A DNA stretch of 64,000 bases from JAAXVQ01 sp964604705. GTDB taxonomy: Bacteria; Oederibacteriota; JAAXVQ01. This document shows positions 42,901 through 51,094 of this stretch, piece after piece (positions within the stretch are counted from its first letter, which is position 1; each line of letters starts with the position of its first letter). A program made the translations under genes and the position numbers. The stretch lies in assembly GCA_964604705.1 (NCBI GenBank), contig CAZSAP010000003.1, forward strand, positions 248,001-312,000, written 5' to 3'. The notes under the pieces are model-generated. The model saw nothing but the letters and a program-made list of their open reading frames with translations, searched no databases and was not told the origin of the DNA.

Positions 42901-44043
42901 ACGGTCGCTGTAAGGCCCAATAACATCCTTTTGCCCTGCGCTCAGTGCCTGCATAAATTCTTTGGGTGCATCAAAAAACAAAGTTCCGGGTTCCCGATAA
43001 TTGTACGCGTCTTCCTCCACGGAATCCACGGCCACCGTCAACCCTTCACGCGTGGACACCACCAAGTAAACATCTTCGGTAAGGGGACTGACCTGGTGTT
43101 GATCCCAGAGCTTTTTTCGTAAGATTTGATACCTCGCGGTCTCACGATCGTCTCGATTAAATTTCAAACGTATGAGTTCGGATACGGGAATGGCATAGGC
43201 TCCGGCTTGCGCACGCTGCAACACATCCTGGCGCTCTTCCCGGTTACGTACCACCCCGATCCAATCGGTCATAACCCAGCCGCCCAAAAACACCAAAAAC
43301 ATAACCAGCGCCAACGAGTGTTCCAAACGTGCGCCAATAAAAAAACCATTGGTCCAATCCTTTTGCGCTCGAATTTTGAGTGTAAAGTGCCACATGGCGA
43401 GCATCCAGACCATGCTCCCCAGCATGCGGATGAAGTGCAGCACCACCTCGGCTCGAATGGGGGCGTCCATTTCCAGGGAACGCGTCCATGGTGTGATTAA
43501 CCCTTGAATTTCAAAAATCCCCCAACTGAGACTCAACCAGAGTAGGGCCAAGCTCATACGCGCTAGAGCTGTATCCCCGGTTCCGGATTCTCTTCCGCGA
43601 TGCTTCCAAAAAACCCAGGCACTCCCCACCATCGCCGGCACCGCTACGGCCAAATGGGTGAACCATTCCAATCCTCGAAGGCCTTGAATACGCGCCACAC
43701 CCAAACCCAAAATCCCCAACAACACATACACCCAGGCAGGAATGGTCCAGGACACAAAGCGTCGGATGTTTTTTCGAAAGAATTCAAACAGACAGACAAA
43801 CCCAGCAAGTTCCAAAACGTGCAAAAACCAGGACCAGGCTGATGAGGACGTCGTACTGGGTATAAAAAAAACGTGGGCCCATTCCAAACATCCAGAAATA
43901 AGCGCAAACCCTATTAAATACGACCAATTTAAAAAAATCCCTTTGCGACGCTTAAAATCCCATACCACCAACCCCAAACAGACAAACGCTGCCCCGGTTA
44001 AAAAGTGAATATAATCGATTTGGGAGGATATGAAATCCAGCAT
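39979..44043 (-). CDS. Membrane-bound multi-PAS sensor histidine kinase
   Basis: 1354 residues from the ATG at 44043; the frame also opens at a TTG at 44067. Seven or so N-terminal membrane helices (to about 220), one more at about 245-265, a periplasmic sensory part of about 170 residues, then a helix at about 430-450. Five PAS domains follow (about 475-590, 600-720, 725-845, 855-975, 980-1095). His1086 in LAAGIAHEINTPTQYV is the phosphorylated His, with N box VVNAAHAIGELV and G boxes DTGAGIPEAI and GKGTGQGLAIS. There is no receiver domain or adjacent regulator. It is convergent with nothing and lies just upstream of the PaaK promoter. Confidence 0.92.
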   Translation of the reverse strand: MLDFISSQIDYIHFLTGAAFVCLGLVVWDFKRRKGIFLNWSYLIGFALISGCLEWAHVFFIPSTTSSSAWSWFLHVLELAGFVCLFEFFRKNIRRFVSWTIPAWVYVLLGILGLGVARIQGLRGLEWFTHLAVAVPAMVGSAWVFWKHRGRESGTGDTALARMSLALLWLSLSWGIFEIQGLITPWTRSLEMDAPIRAEVVLHFIRMLGSMVWMLAMWHFTLKIRAQKDWTNGFFIGARLEHSLALVMFLVFLGGWVMTDWIGVVRNREERQDVLQRAQAGAYAIPVSELIRLKFNRDDRETARYQILRKKLWDQHQVSPLTEDVYLVVSTREGLTVAVDSVEEDAYNYREPGTLFFDAPKEFMQALSAGQKDVIGPYSDRWGTHMTALIPLRDPARDTLVALFCLDFSASEWMSMIARARLWPIGITGLLFLILLMYLLIHQHLKESSNILAASELRNRSVVEGSPNCVFLLDDQGRLQTINQVGVQTFRLTQSWLGIRFADLWPEKIRTGIRGDVERALSGERAYLEYVYDYSDGRRVVLDGILNPVTEGHHVKYVVGILRDITAQKNAQEYLRQSEERFRETAENIQDGIAVSENGKIVYVNDRTCEIFGYSREELLGLPDLDFYTPEEKSRIRQLWKDARVQHMPQITHEAWILTKNNQRKFIQSRHSIRQHGENELVYSSLNDITARKQSEEAQGLFRSVLEHSQDYIFITEAVSGKIVDVNSSLCQVLGYTREQMLTMSTLDFDVMLSTPEDRERFAQIVREEGHTLWETEYRRKDATVFTIEINVGYIPFPEMSYHVVVARDVTERKNMESRLENNLNFIQTVLDTIPNPFYFKNEQGVYQGCNRAFETFLGKKRSEIIGKTVFDLSPRDLAEEYWAKDRVLLEQRGVQTYESRVEQTDGTFQMVMFYKAVYTHPETGELGLLGLILDITELKAIQEKNTFQLYLLENVSEAIIATDPQNRIAFWNAAAQRMYGWSAEEVVGRTLGELLSQQSSEDEQNRIERALTDHGRFLGEVKHWCKDGTALTVEVVLQTLLDAEGRFLGYMSLNRNVSERKVLQDQLFQAQKMESIGRLAAGIAHEINTPTQYVGDNIRFLQDSFGDVFKLLDAYAGYLQATRDGQGASALSGEMDLAVHAADLSYVQEEVPKAFKQTLDGIERISTIVRAMKEFAHPGTEEKVPVDLNHAIESTLTVARNEWKYVADMVTDFDPALPSVPCLVNEFNQVVLNMVVNAAHAIGELVGESQSGEATGKGTITVSTRRVGEFAEVRISDTGAGIPEAILSKVFDPFFTTKPVGKGTGQGLAISRNVIVEKHHGTIDVESKVGKGTAFILRLPLLAESTAPGKATP

Positions 44044-44159
44044 GCACCCAGCACCTAGGTTCCGCAACCCACTGCGGAAGAATATTGTCTACCTTTTCTA
44101 GTTTCGTCTAAAATCACAGTCCATTAACCGTTTAAACTTAAAAATATGCTGCTTTTGCT

Positions 44160-45860
44160 TTAAAATTCGATGCCTTCCGGGAGCAACCCCTTCGTGCTGG
44201 GAAACGCGTAGGGGGTTTGGTTAACCCATAAAATCGCCTCGGACCCTACGGTCTGAAGACGAAACGGTGCTTGCTGCTTGGAATGGATACGCACGGCTTG
44301 TGCCAAGGTCAAGGCTTTTTCCAAGCCATCGCCACGAAAATAATTTACCACTTCATCCGGGGTCGCCAGTCCGGAATCATCGTAAATGGAGTCGTGGGGC
44401 CAAGCGAGCAGCTCGTGATAGATCGCATCGGGCGTTTTTTCAGCGAAATAGCCCGCACTTACGGGATTACGTTCCAAAACCGCCTTGATAAACGCCGGCC
44501 ACCCTTCAGGCCCAAAGCGCCGCCCGGCATAGAAAGCCAAATCCGCGACCGTGTGGTTGGCGCGCTGCGTATTAAGATATGTTACAATCTCCTCACGCGT
44601 CATACCGACCGGAAGGTGCAAGCGGGTTGAACTCTGGTACTGCTTTTCGGAACTGGGCAAATGGGGTTGGGTGCAAACAAATTGCTTGAGTTTGGTACAG
44701 AGTTCATCAATATCCGGGACATGGGGCAGGAGCTGTTTAAACCGATCGTGCGCATCTTGTGAACAACAGCCAAGATTCAAACCGTTCAAGGTTTTTTCCA
44801 GGATGTTGAGCACCTGTCGATTCGGATACGGCTGCAAGGCAAATTCATCCAAATCCACTTCGGCCAAGAGCTTGGGCCGCGACGCGTCGCCGACCCGATT
44901 CTTGCTCGAATGTTCATACTCATAAAGTTTTTCCGCAGTTAAGAAATACGTATGCGCCTCATGAACGTACTCAATCTGAAAATATTTCCGGTATTCGCCA
45001 AACGAGCGCAGAAAATTCGTAAACACTTCAAAGGTCACCCGCGTATTTAGGAACTTGCGCAAGTGCGTGCTGAACCGGTTGAGTTCCCCAGGATCGATCG
45101 TAGCCTCCGGGTACTCAATGTGCACATGCCCGGAAACATGCGAGACTATGGTGACCCGCTCGTGTTCCAGGGCCCGACGGGCTTTTTCAGAGAGCGTCGT
45201 GCCGTTGAACCACATGCTCTTGGTGACCAAACGACGGTTGTTGGTGATGAAGCCCTCGCCCTGCAGCACATAATTTTGCGAATGCAGAGGAGTGGCCATG
45301 AGAAAAATGTCCTCCAAAGGAATCTCCAGGACAATGTACAACGCCGCCGCATAAAGGGCCGAAAGCGAGACGCACTCGCCGGCACCCTGGCTGTGCCCGG
45401 GTTTGTAGCGAAATGCGTCCATGGCTTCCACGGTCTCGGTTTTCCAATACGGAATCACATCCCCCTCAAACTTATCCAACCCAAAGTGGCGGCGGATGTC
45501 CATGTCAAAATAGAACTTATCGCCCTCATAGCCAAAAAGCGCATTGGACCGTGCCAAGGTCTCGGCTTGGATGAACGATGAAAATCGCGCCAATTCACGC
45601 GGCTTGGTGGTCAACCCCCAGGTTTCCAAATCCAAGTTGAAGCTGTAGTGATCCATGATGTACTGCTTAAGCCGTTGAATCTTACGGGTGGGACTCAGTG
45701 CCTGAATTCCGGAAAACCACGGATCCTGTTTCCAAGCCCAAATCCGCGGCGACATGATGTTGGCCAACACCAATGCGTATAAAAGTTCCGGAAAGATGAA
45801 CACTTCCATGTCCGAAAGGGTAAAAGCCGATGAATATTTTTCAAGGGTGGCGTGATCCAC
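44160..45860 (-). CDS. Large protein of unknown function, possible transglutaminase-like core
   Basis: 566 residues from a GTG at 45860 with AGGAGG six bases upstream. No signal peptide; one hydrophobic helix near 20-38 (VFIFPELLYALVLANIMS). GECVSLSALYAAALYIVLEI followed by FLMATPLHSQNYV resembles the Cys and His motifs of transglutaminase-like thiol hydrolases, where a Cys helix and a downstream His are required. The rest, rich in charged residues and ending in a small beta segment, is not recognised. It sits between DNase IV and the sensor kinase gene. Function unknown. Confidence 0.6.
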   Translation of the reverse strand: MDHATLEKYSSAFTLSDMEVFIFPELLYALVLANIMSPRIWAWKQDPWFSGIQALSPTRKIQRLKQYIMDHYSFNLDLETWGLTTKPRELARFSSFIQAETLARSNALFGYEGDKFYFDMDIRRHFGLDKFEGDVIPYWKTETVEAMDAFRYKPGHSQGAGECVSLSALYAAALYIVLEIPLEDIFLMATPLHSQNYVLQGEGFITNNRRLVTKSMWFNGTTLSEKARRALEHERVTIVSHVSGHVHIEYPEATIDPGELNRFSTHLRKFLNTRVTFEVFTNFLRSFGEYRKYFQIEYVHEAHTYFLTAEKLYEYEHSSKNRVGDASRPKLLAEVDLDEFALQPYPNRQVLNILEKTLNGLNLGCCSQDAHDRFKQLLPHVPDIDELCTKLKQFVCTQPHLPSSEKQYQSSTRLHLPVGMTREEIVTYLNTQRANHTVADLAFYAGRRFGPEGWPAFIKAVLERNPVSAGYFAEKTPDAIYHELLAWPHDSIYDDSGLATPDEVVNYFRGDGLEKALTLAQAVRIHSKQQAPFRLQTVGSEAILWVNQTPYAFPSTKGLLPEGIEF

Positions 45861-45870
45861 AACGAACCTC

Positions 45871-46785
45871 CTAGGTTGACCGTACCGACTTAATGGCTTT
45901 TGCAGGCTTGATTCCGCTGTACGTCCTTAACCGTTGCATGTTGAGTGCATCCGGACCGAGTTCATCAAACCCGGGCGTTTCCATAATGACCGGCACGTGC
46001 CTGAACGTCGGATGGGCCAACACGCGGGTTAGCCCCGCGCGTCCGACAAATCCTTCGCCTAAATTTTCATGGTTGTCTCTATGTGAACCGCAGGGTTGAC
46101 GGGAATCGTTTAAATGCAGGCACCCCACTCGATCATACCCCACCCACGTGCGTACATCGCGATCAAAACGGGAAAAATCCGTAGCCTTAGCAAAGTTGTA
46201 TCCGGCGGCACATAGATGCGCCGAATCCAGACAGATGCCAATGGCCTCGGGAAACGTACGCACCAAAGGGCCCAATACCGACAAGTGCCCCAGCGTGCCG
46301 GGACGCCCGGCCATGCCTTCGAGCAACAAACGGCAACCGGACGGAATCTCGGGCAACAAGCGCTTGAGTGCTCGGGTCAACCGCTCCGGACCCTGTCCGT
46401 CCCCCAAATCCGAACCGGGGTGCATGACCACGGCGAGAGCGCCCAACTGTTGGGCGGCCAACAAATCCCGACGCATCGCCGCCAAAGAACGTGCGGCCAC
46501 ATCCGGTTTGGGGGAGGCCAGATTCACAAGGTAAATGGCATGGACCACCAAGGCGCGCACCCCGTACTCCGGCGCCAGGCGTTGATACTCCGCCCCCGAT
46601 TCGCGTGTTACGGCGGAACCGGTCCAGCCCCGGGGATTGGCCGCAAAAATCTGCACGCAATTGCAGCCCAAGGTGCAGGCCTGTTCCAACATTTTTTTCC
46701 AGCTGCCCTGAGTGGAAAGATGCGCGCCAAGCAGACGTGAGGCTGTGGAATCCTTGGCGGTCACCACGCTTGCAACCTGCACCAT
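45871..46785 (-). CDS. nfo: DNase IV-type AP endonuclease
   Basis: 304 residues from the ATG at 46785, where family members begin a few residues before LLGAHLSTQG; the frame stays open to 46893 but inside the neighbour. Zinc-site stretches are visible: VMHPGSDLG, CLDSAHLCAAGY, HLNDSRQPCGSHRDNHENLG and VIMETPG. It is a TIM-barrel enzyme cutting DNA at abasic sites. It overlaps the upstream hypothetical gene by 25 bases. The length suits the family (about 280-310). Confidence 0.92.
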   Translation of the reverse strand: MVQVASVVTAKDSTASRLLGAHLSTQGSWKKMLEQACTLGCNCVQIFAANPRGWTGSAVTRESGAEYQRLAPEYGVRALVVHAIYLVNLASPKPDVAARSLAAMRRDLLAAQQLGALAVVMHPGSDLGDGQGPERLTRALKRLLPEIPSGCRLLLEGMAGRPGTLGHLSVLGPLVRTFPEAIGICLDSAHLCAAGYNFAKATDFSRFDRDVRTWVGYDRVGCLHLNDSRQPCGSHRDNHENLGEGFVGRAGLTRVLAHPTFRHVPVIMETPGFDELGPDALNMQRLRTYSGIKPAKAIKSVRST

Positions 46786-47417
46786 AAGGTCAGCATGGCT
46801 TCCAAACGCGTGCTGAATTCGCGGACACGCTTGGCTATAAAATGTCCGTCGGTATGTTGCCAAAGTGAGGTAGAAAATTCGAGATGGATCCAAGGAAACG
46901 GCTTCCAGGAAGTCAACACTTGACCAAACCCTTTAGGCACGGGTCCCCGGTTCAACCAAACCGAACCGGGCCAATCGGCCAACCGCGCGGCCATCAAGTC
47001 GCGGAGATCGCGGACCAAACCGGTCTCGCAACTCAACGGAGTTCGTCCCCGCGCCTCGCCAAATTCATCGCCGTGATTGCGCACAATCAATTTGCCACAC
47101 GGACGGCGGTCGTCTTCAACTTCGTCCAAGGGAAACGCGGAGACACTGCAAAACACACCCGCCTTTATCTCCGGCCGGTGGCACCAATCATCCAAACGAC
47201 TGTGCACGGCCTTAAGGACATGTTTCCGACGCGTCCCCCGATGCTTGGCCCACGGGGCCTTGGCTGCGGTGGCCACACCCGGAACCCGGATCAGCTTCCG
47301 GATGGCCACACGTTCCTGCACCCGAAAGAGTTTGGCCAACGGCACCCGCGGAGCCGACGACTCCACATCCTCAGGCACGCCAATCAAAACAATTAAAGGC
47401 AGCGGCTTTTGCAGCAT
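46761..47417 (-). CDS. Hypothetical protein
   Basis: 218 residues, strongly basic N-terminal half (VATAAKAPWAKHRGTRRKHV), no signal peptide or membrane helix. A stretch LIVRNHGDEFGEARGRTPLS and a Trp-rich C-terminal part (WKPFPWIHLEFSTSLW) are seen, without a family I recognise. The gene lies immediately after the Ala/Gly-rich secreted-protein gene (one-base gap) and overlaps nfo, so the three form a unit. The reading frame is consistent with coding, but the assignment is only positional. Confidence 0.55.
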   Translation of the reverse strand: MLQKPLPLIVLIGVPEDVESSAPRVPLAKLFRVQERVAIRKLIRVPGVATAAKAPWAKHRGTRRKHVLKAVHSRLDDWCHRPEIKAGVFCSVSAFPLDEVEDDRRPCGKLIVRNHGDEFGEARGRTPLSCETGLVRDLRDLMAARLADWPGSVWLNRGPVPKGFGQVLTSWKPFPWIHLEFSTSLWQHTDGHFIAKRVREFSTRLEAMLTLWCRLQAW

Positions 47418-47418
47418 G

Positions 47419-47829
47419 CTACTCGGACTTCTGCTTCATACCCTGGCCCAAACCGCGAAAAAAACCAGCCACGGCATGCCCGGCGTTTTTCACCCAACCG
47501 GCGACGCGACGCCCCACGGACTCAGCTTTCTTCTCGGTTTGCTCGCCTGCGGTTTCCAAGGCTTCGCCCGTTTTGTGGGCAGCTTGCTTCACCGCGGTCT
47601 CGGTCTTCTGCCCGGCTTGGTTCATGCTGTCGCCGGCCTTCCCCAAGGCGTCCCCGGCTTTTTGACCGCCTTTTTCCAAGGCTTCGCCCGCCTTCTGCCC
47701 GCCTTTTTCCAGAGCCGCTCCGGCTTTATGCAGAAGTGTATCGACTTTTCCTTTTTCTTCTGCACTCACAGGTGTCGCCATCCATAGACCCAAACATACA
47801 AGAGCTACACACACTCCATAACGTTTCAT
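47419..47829 (-). CDS. Secreted repetitive helical (LEA/apolipoprotein-like) protein
   Basis: 136 residues from the ATG at 47829 (AGAGG upstream); a longer frame to 47847 is possible. Signal peptide at 1-23 (VSA cleavage). The mature part is built of short repeats like EKGGQKAGEALEKGGQKAGD, with the Lys/Glu/Ala/Gly spacing of amphipathic 11-mer helices such as LEA or YtxH-type proteins. It ends KSE and would lie in the periplasm or at the surface. Such proteins often protect membranes or proteins under stress; a role is inferred only. Confidence 0.7.
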   Translation of the reverse strand: MKRYGVCVALVCLGLWMATPVSAEEKGKVDTLLHKAGAALEKGGQKAGEALEKGGQKAGDALGKAGDSMNQAGQKTETAVKQAAHKTGEALETAGEQTEKKAESVGRRVAGWVKNAGHAVAGFFRGLGQGMKQKSE

Positions 47830-47941
47830 GGTTGCCTCTCCCTTCATGTTTACTTGGTTTGAATTTTAAAGCATCTGAGTTTAGCACAAACTCTGTCCGG
47901 GAGTAAAGCCAAGGAACCTGCGCGCCTGCGCCTGTAGCCAA

Positions 47942-48748
47942 TCAGCGGCGGCGTTCCCGAACCAACTCGGAGAGGAGTGCCAAAGCCGATAAACCTGCCA
48001 AGGCACTGGTCTTGGGATTGTCCTCGGAGGGCAAATTTTCCGTAGTGGTGGTGAGCGCACCAAACGCGCCCCGGGCGGAAATGGTATGGGAATTGCGCTT
48101 GGCCTGCGGATCGGCAATGATCTGCACCCGCGTCTTTTCCGGACCCAAACCGGCCAAAGAGACGGCCGCGGCCACATTGATGTTTTGAGGAAAGGCCTTC
48201 ACGGCTTGGCGGGCGGACCCGGAAAAAATGACCGTGGGTTGTTTAAGCGTCAAAGGATTCAACTTGCGTTTTTGAAAATAAGGCGCCCCCACCAAACCCG
48301 CAGGAGGTTTCCGGGTGGTCAGCGTCACATGCTCCAATCCGCCTAAAACCGCGGCCGCGCGCAGTCCGTCCAAGCCGGCCACGGCGCCCGACGGAAAATA
48401 CAAGCCACACCCGGCTTTGGCAAAACGGGCAAACCAATCGGTGGTGTCAATCAACGCGCCCACCGAAAGAACCAGCAAATCCTTTTTGTATTTCAAGGCG
48501 GCCTGAGCCACTTCGGGCATGGCCGCCATGCTGGCGGTTTCAATCAGAAGTTCAGAGGCCCGGGCCAATTCACCCAAGTCCATGATGCGCGGTTTGGGCT
48601 TTAGCCGCGAGACCAACGCCTGTGCACGAGATATCTCGCGATCGCAAACACCCACGAGCTTCATGCCGGGCGCAACTTTTTTTTGGGCAATCGCTGTGGC
48701 CAATTGCTTGCCCAACGCTCCGCATCCAACAATTCCAAGTTTCAACAT
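47942..48748 (-). CDS. nadX: L-aspartate dehydrogenase
   Basis: 268 residues from the ATG at 48748, with AGGAG upstream. The Rossmann start MLKLGIVGCGALGKQLATAI and LLVLSVGALID are typical of NadX/aspartate dehydrogenase, with GARG-type C-terminal stretch SARGAFGALTTTTENLPSEDNPK. It converts L-aspartate to iminoaspartate with NAD(P)+, replacing the flavoprotein NadB. The quinolinate synthase gene follows in the operon upstream, so both first steps of de novo NAD synthesis are here. NadC is not in the window. Confidence 0.9.
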   Translation of the reverse strand: MLKLGIVGCGALGKQLATAIAQKKVAPGMKLVGVCDREISRAQALVSRLKPKPRIMDLGELARASELLIETASMAAMPEVAQAALKYKKDLLVLSVGALIDTTDWFARFAKAGCGLYFPSGAVAGLDGLRAAAVLGGLEHVTLTTRKPPAGLVGAPYFQKRKLNPLTLKQPTVIFSGSARQAVKAFPQNINVAAAVSLAGLGPEKTRVQIIADPQAKRNSHTISARGAFGALTTTTENLPSEDNPKTSALAGLSALALLSELVRERRR

Positions 48749-48799
48749 GCCGGTTAAACTCCTTTTTATCTTCCTAACCATGACACGGCACGGGAGGCA

Positions 48800-48824
48800 G
48801 GGGGCGCATGCAATACGCCCCTAC
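48800..48824. repeat. Copy of the TGTAGGGGCG hairpin repeat
   Basis: Reading on the minus strand, TGTAGGGGCGTATTGCATGCGCCCC forms a hairpin (GGGGCG/CGCCCC, nine-base loop). It shares the TGTAGGGGCG head with the element at 8677-8752. It lies between nadX and nadA, so the two genes may not be tightly coupled. Confidence 0.65.
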
Positions 48825-48833
48825 ACACCGCAC

Positions 48834-49769
48834 CTACAGCAGTTTCAACATAGCATCCAGGGAACGAACCGCGCGTGCGCGAATGGCTTCCGGAATCTCA
48901 ACTGGATGGCGGTTGAACTCCAAAGCGTCGGCCACATGCGACAAGGTGGTCATCTTCATGGTGCGGCAGACCATTTTAGAGGAAAGCGGATGGAAGACTT
49001 TGCCGGGATTCTCCAAACGCAAACGGTGCAACAAGCCGACTTCCGTGCCCACAATGTATTCAAGTCCCGGGTCTGTTTTTGCGAACTTAAGCATGCCGGA
49101 GGTGGAGAGAACCGCTTTGGCCAGAGCGCATACCTCCGGCCGACACTCCGGATGGGCGATAAACGTAGCCTGCGGATGTTCCTGCAGCGCGGCCTCGACA
49201 TCTTTTACCCGCAAATTGTTATGCGTGCAACAGCTGCCCGCCCACGGCAAAATGCGCTTGGTCGTATGCCGCGCCACCCAATCGGCCAAATTTTTATCCG
49301 GCACAAAGATGATTTCTTCCTGCGGCAAGGCGTTAACCACCTGGATCGCATTGGCCGAGGTGCAACACACGTCCGCTTCGGCCTTCACCTGGGCCGAAGA
49401 ATTCACATACGCAACCACGGCGGCGTTGGGATGTTCCTTGCGCGCGCGGATCACATCCTCCGCGGTAACAGTATCGGCCATGGGGCATCCGGCTTCCAAC
49501 ACAGGGAGCAATACGGTCTTTTGGGGTGAGAGAATCTTGGCGCTTTCGGCCATGAACGTAACCCCGGCAAACACGATCACCGGGGCGTCGGTCTTAGCGG
49601 CAATGCGCGAAAGCTCCAACGAGTCTCCGGAATAATCGGCCGCATCCTGCACTTCATCGATTTGGTAGTTGTGCGCCAAAATAACCGCTTGGCGTTTTTC
49701 TTTCCAAAGCGTCAGCCGGGTACGCGCTTGCTCGAGGGTTTCGGAGGTGGCGGCGGGAGCGGGCTTCAT
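48834..49769 (-). CDS. nadA: Quinolinate synthase
   Basis: 311 residues. ILAHNYQIDEVQDAADYSGDS is the N-terminal NadA signature. Cys residues in DVCCTSANA, AGSCCTHNNL and KMVCRTMKMTTL supply the 4Fe-4S ligands. It condenses iminoaspartate with dihydroxyacetone phosphate to quinolinate. The ATG overlaps the panD stop as ATGA, so nadA and panD are co-translated. Length fits the short, single-domain NadA type. Confidence 0.95.
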   Translation of the reverse strand: MKPAPAATSETLEQARTRLTLWKEKRQAVILAHNYQIDEVQDAADYSGDSLELSRIAAKTDAPVIVFAGVTFMAESAKILSPQKTVLLPVLEAGCPMADTVTAEDVIRARKEHPNAAVVAYVNSSAQVKAEADVCCTSANAIQVVNALPQEEIIFVPDKNLADWVARHTTKRILPWAGSCCTHNNLRVKDVEAALQEHPQATFIAHPECRPEVCALAKAVLSTSGMLKFAKTDPGLEYIVGTEVGLLHRLRLENPGKVFHPLSSKMVCRTMKMTTLSHVADALEFNRHPVEIPEAIRARAVRSLDAMLKLL

Positions 49770-50179
49770 ACAGCCTTCCCTTTGTGTCCGGCCGGCAACG
49801 TTCCGTAGGTTTTGATCTTATCCACCCGGATCTCCGTGATTTTATTCTGCTTATCCACGAAGACCACGCGCGGTTGAAACGACTTCATTTCCGAATCGTC
49901 GACCTCTGAATACGCCAAAATGATGACCCGGTCATGCTTGGAAAAAAAACGGGCGGCGGCGCCGTTGATGCGAATCTGACCCGAACCGGCCCGACCGGTG
50001 ATGGTGTACGTCTCCACCCGCGCACCGTTGTCCAGGTTTAACACGTGTACATGCTCGTAGGGCAGAATATTGGACGCAATCATGAGGTCGCGGTCAATGG
50101 TGATGCTGCCCATGTAGTTCAAATGCGCGCCGGTGACATTGGCGCGGTGGATCTTGGATTTCAACATACTTCTACGCAT
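49766..50179 (-). CDS. panD: Aspartate 1-decarboxylase precursor
   Basis: 137 residues from the ATG at 50179 after GGGAG; the frame runs further into panC. The self-processing site is Gly-Ser in NYMGSITIDRDLMIAS; cleavage leaves a pyruvoyl group on the new N-terminal Ser. LLPYEHV-type ILPYEHVHVLN and TYTITGRAGSG follow. It makes beta-alanine for pantothenate. The start lies five bases past the panC stop, and it overlaps nadA, so it links pantothenate and NAD synthesis, both drawing on aspartate. Confidence 0.95.
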   Translation of the reverse strand: MRRSMLKSKIHRANVTGAHLNYMGSITIDRDLMIASNILPYEHVHVLNLDNGARVETYTITGRAGSGQIRINGAAARFFSKHDRVIILAYSEVDDSEMKSFQPRVVFVDKQNKITEIRVDKIKTYGTLPAGHKGKAV

Positions 50180-50183
50180 ACTC

Positions 50184-51044
50184 TCAACTCCCGGTGGGTA
50201 CATCCACCACTGTATTGTCAATCAACCGCGTGCCTCCCAACTTCACGGCCACGGCCACCAACACACGTCCGGATAGAATCATGAGATCTTCCAGTGTGTC
50301 GGCATTTTTTGCCACAACATACTCCACTTCAAACTTCGACTCGGACTTTAAGCGCTTCCGAACCGCGTCCAGGAGCTCCTTGGGATTGCGTTCCCCCACC
50401 TGCAACATGCCCTCGGCCAATTTCAGGGATTGGTACACGGCCGGCGCCACGCGTCGATCCTCTTCCGAGAGGTAGGCGTTGCGCGAACTCTTGGCCAGGC
50501 CATCGGCTTCACGCAAGGTCGGCAGCACCACGATCTCGCAGCCCGTGTTTAAATCCATGGCCAAGCGCTTCACCACCAGCGTTTGTTGGTAATCTTTCTG
50601 GCCAAAAAACGCCTTATGCGGACGGACGCAATTGAAAAACTTCAAAACCACTGTGGCCACGCCCTGAAAATGATTGGGGCGTGAAAGGCCGCACATGGTC
50701 TGGGTCAAGCCCGGCCCCACCACCACCGACGTGTCGGACCCTGCCGGATACATTTCTTCCACGGTTGGGGCAAACACCACGTCGGCTTTTTCCGTGGCGA
50801 CCAAGCGGAGATCGCGTTTCAAATCCCGCGGATACTTGGCAAAATCTTCGTTGGGACCAAACTGGGTGGGATTGACAAACACACTGACCACCACCCGGTC
50901 GCACGCCTGCCTTGCTGCGTGCACCAAACTCAAATGACCTTCATGCAGGGCGCCCATGGTTGGCACCAAGCCTATGGTCTTCCCGTTTCTACGCCAGCGT
51001 TCCACCAACACACGCATGTCTTTTAACGACAACACCGTTTTCAC
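50184..51044 (-). CDS. panC: Pantothenate synthetase
   Basis: 286 residues from a GTG at 51044 with GGAGTG upstream. VPTMGALHEGHLSLV is the HIGH-type ATP site and FFGQKDYQQTLVV the second nucleotide-binding motif. It joins pantoate with beta-alanine. It lies 50 bases after the panB stop and directly before panD, so all three pantothenate genes are together. Confidence 0.96.
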   Translation of the reverse strand: MKTVLSLKDMRVLVERWRRNGKTIGLVPTMGALHEGHLSLVHAARQACDRVVVSVFVNPTQFGPNEDFAKYPRDLKRDLRLVATEKADVVFAPTVEEMYPAGSDTSVVVGPGLTQTMCGLSRPNHFQGVATVVLKFFNCVRPHKAFFGQKDYQQTLVVKRLAMDLNTGCEIVVLPTLREADGLAKSSRNAYLSEEDRRVAPAVYQSLKLAEGMLQVGERNPKELLDAVRKRLKSESKFEVEYVVAKNADTLEDLMILSGRVLVAVAVKLGGTRLIDNTVVDVPTGS

Positions 51045-51094
51045 GGATGCTCACACTCCTTCAGGCTTTCCCTTGGTTTATATCCGGGAGAGCT

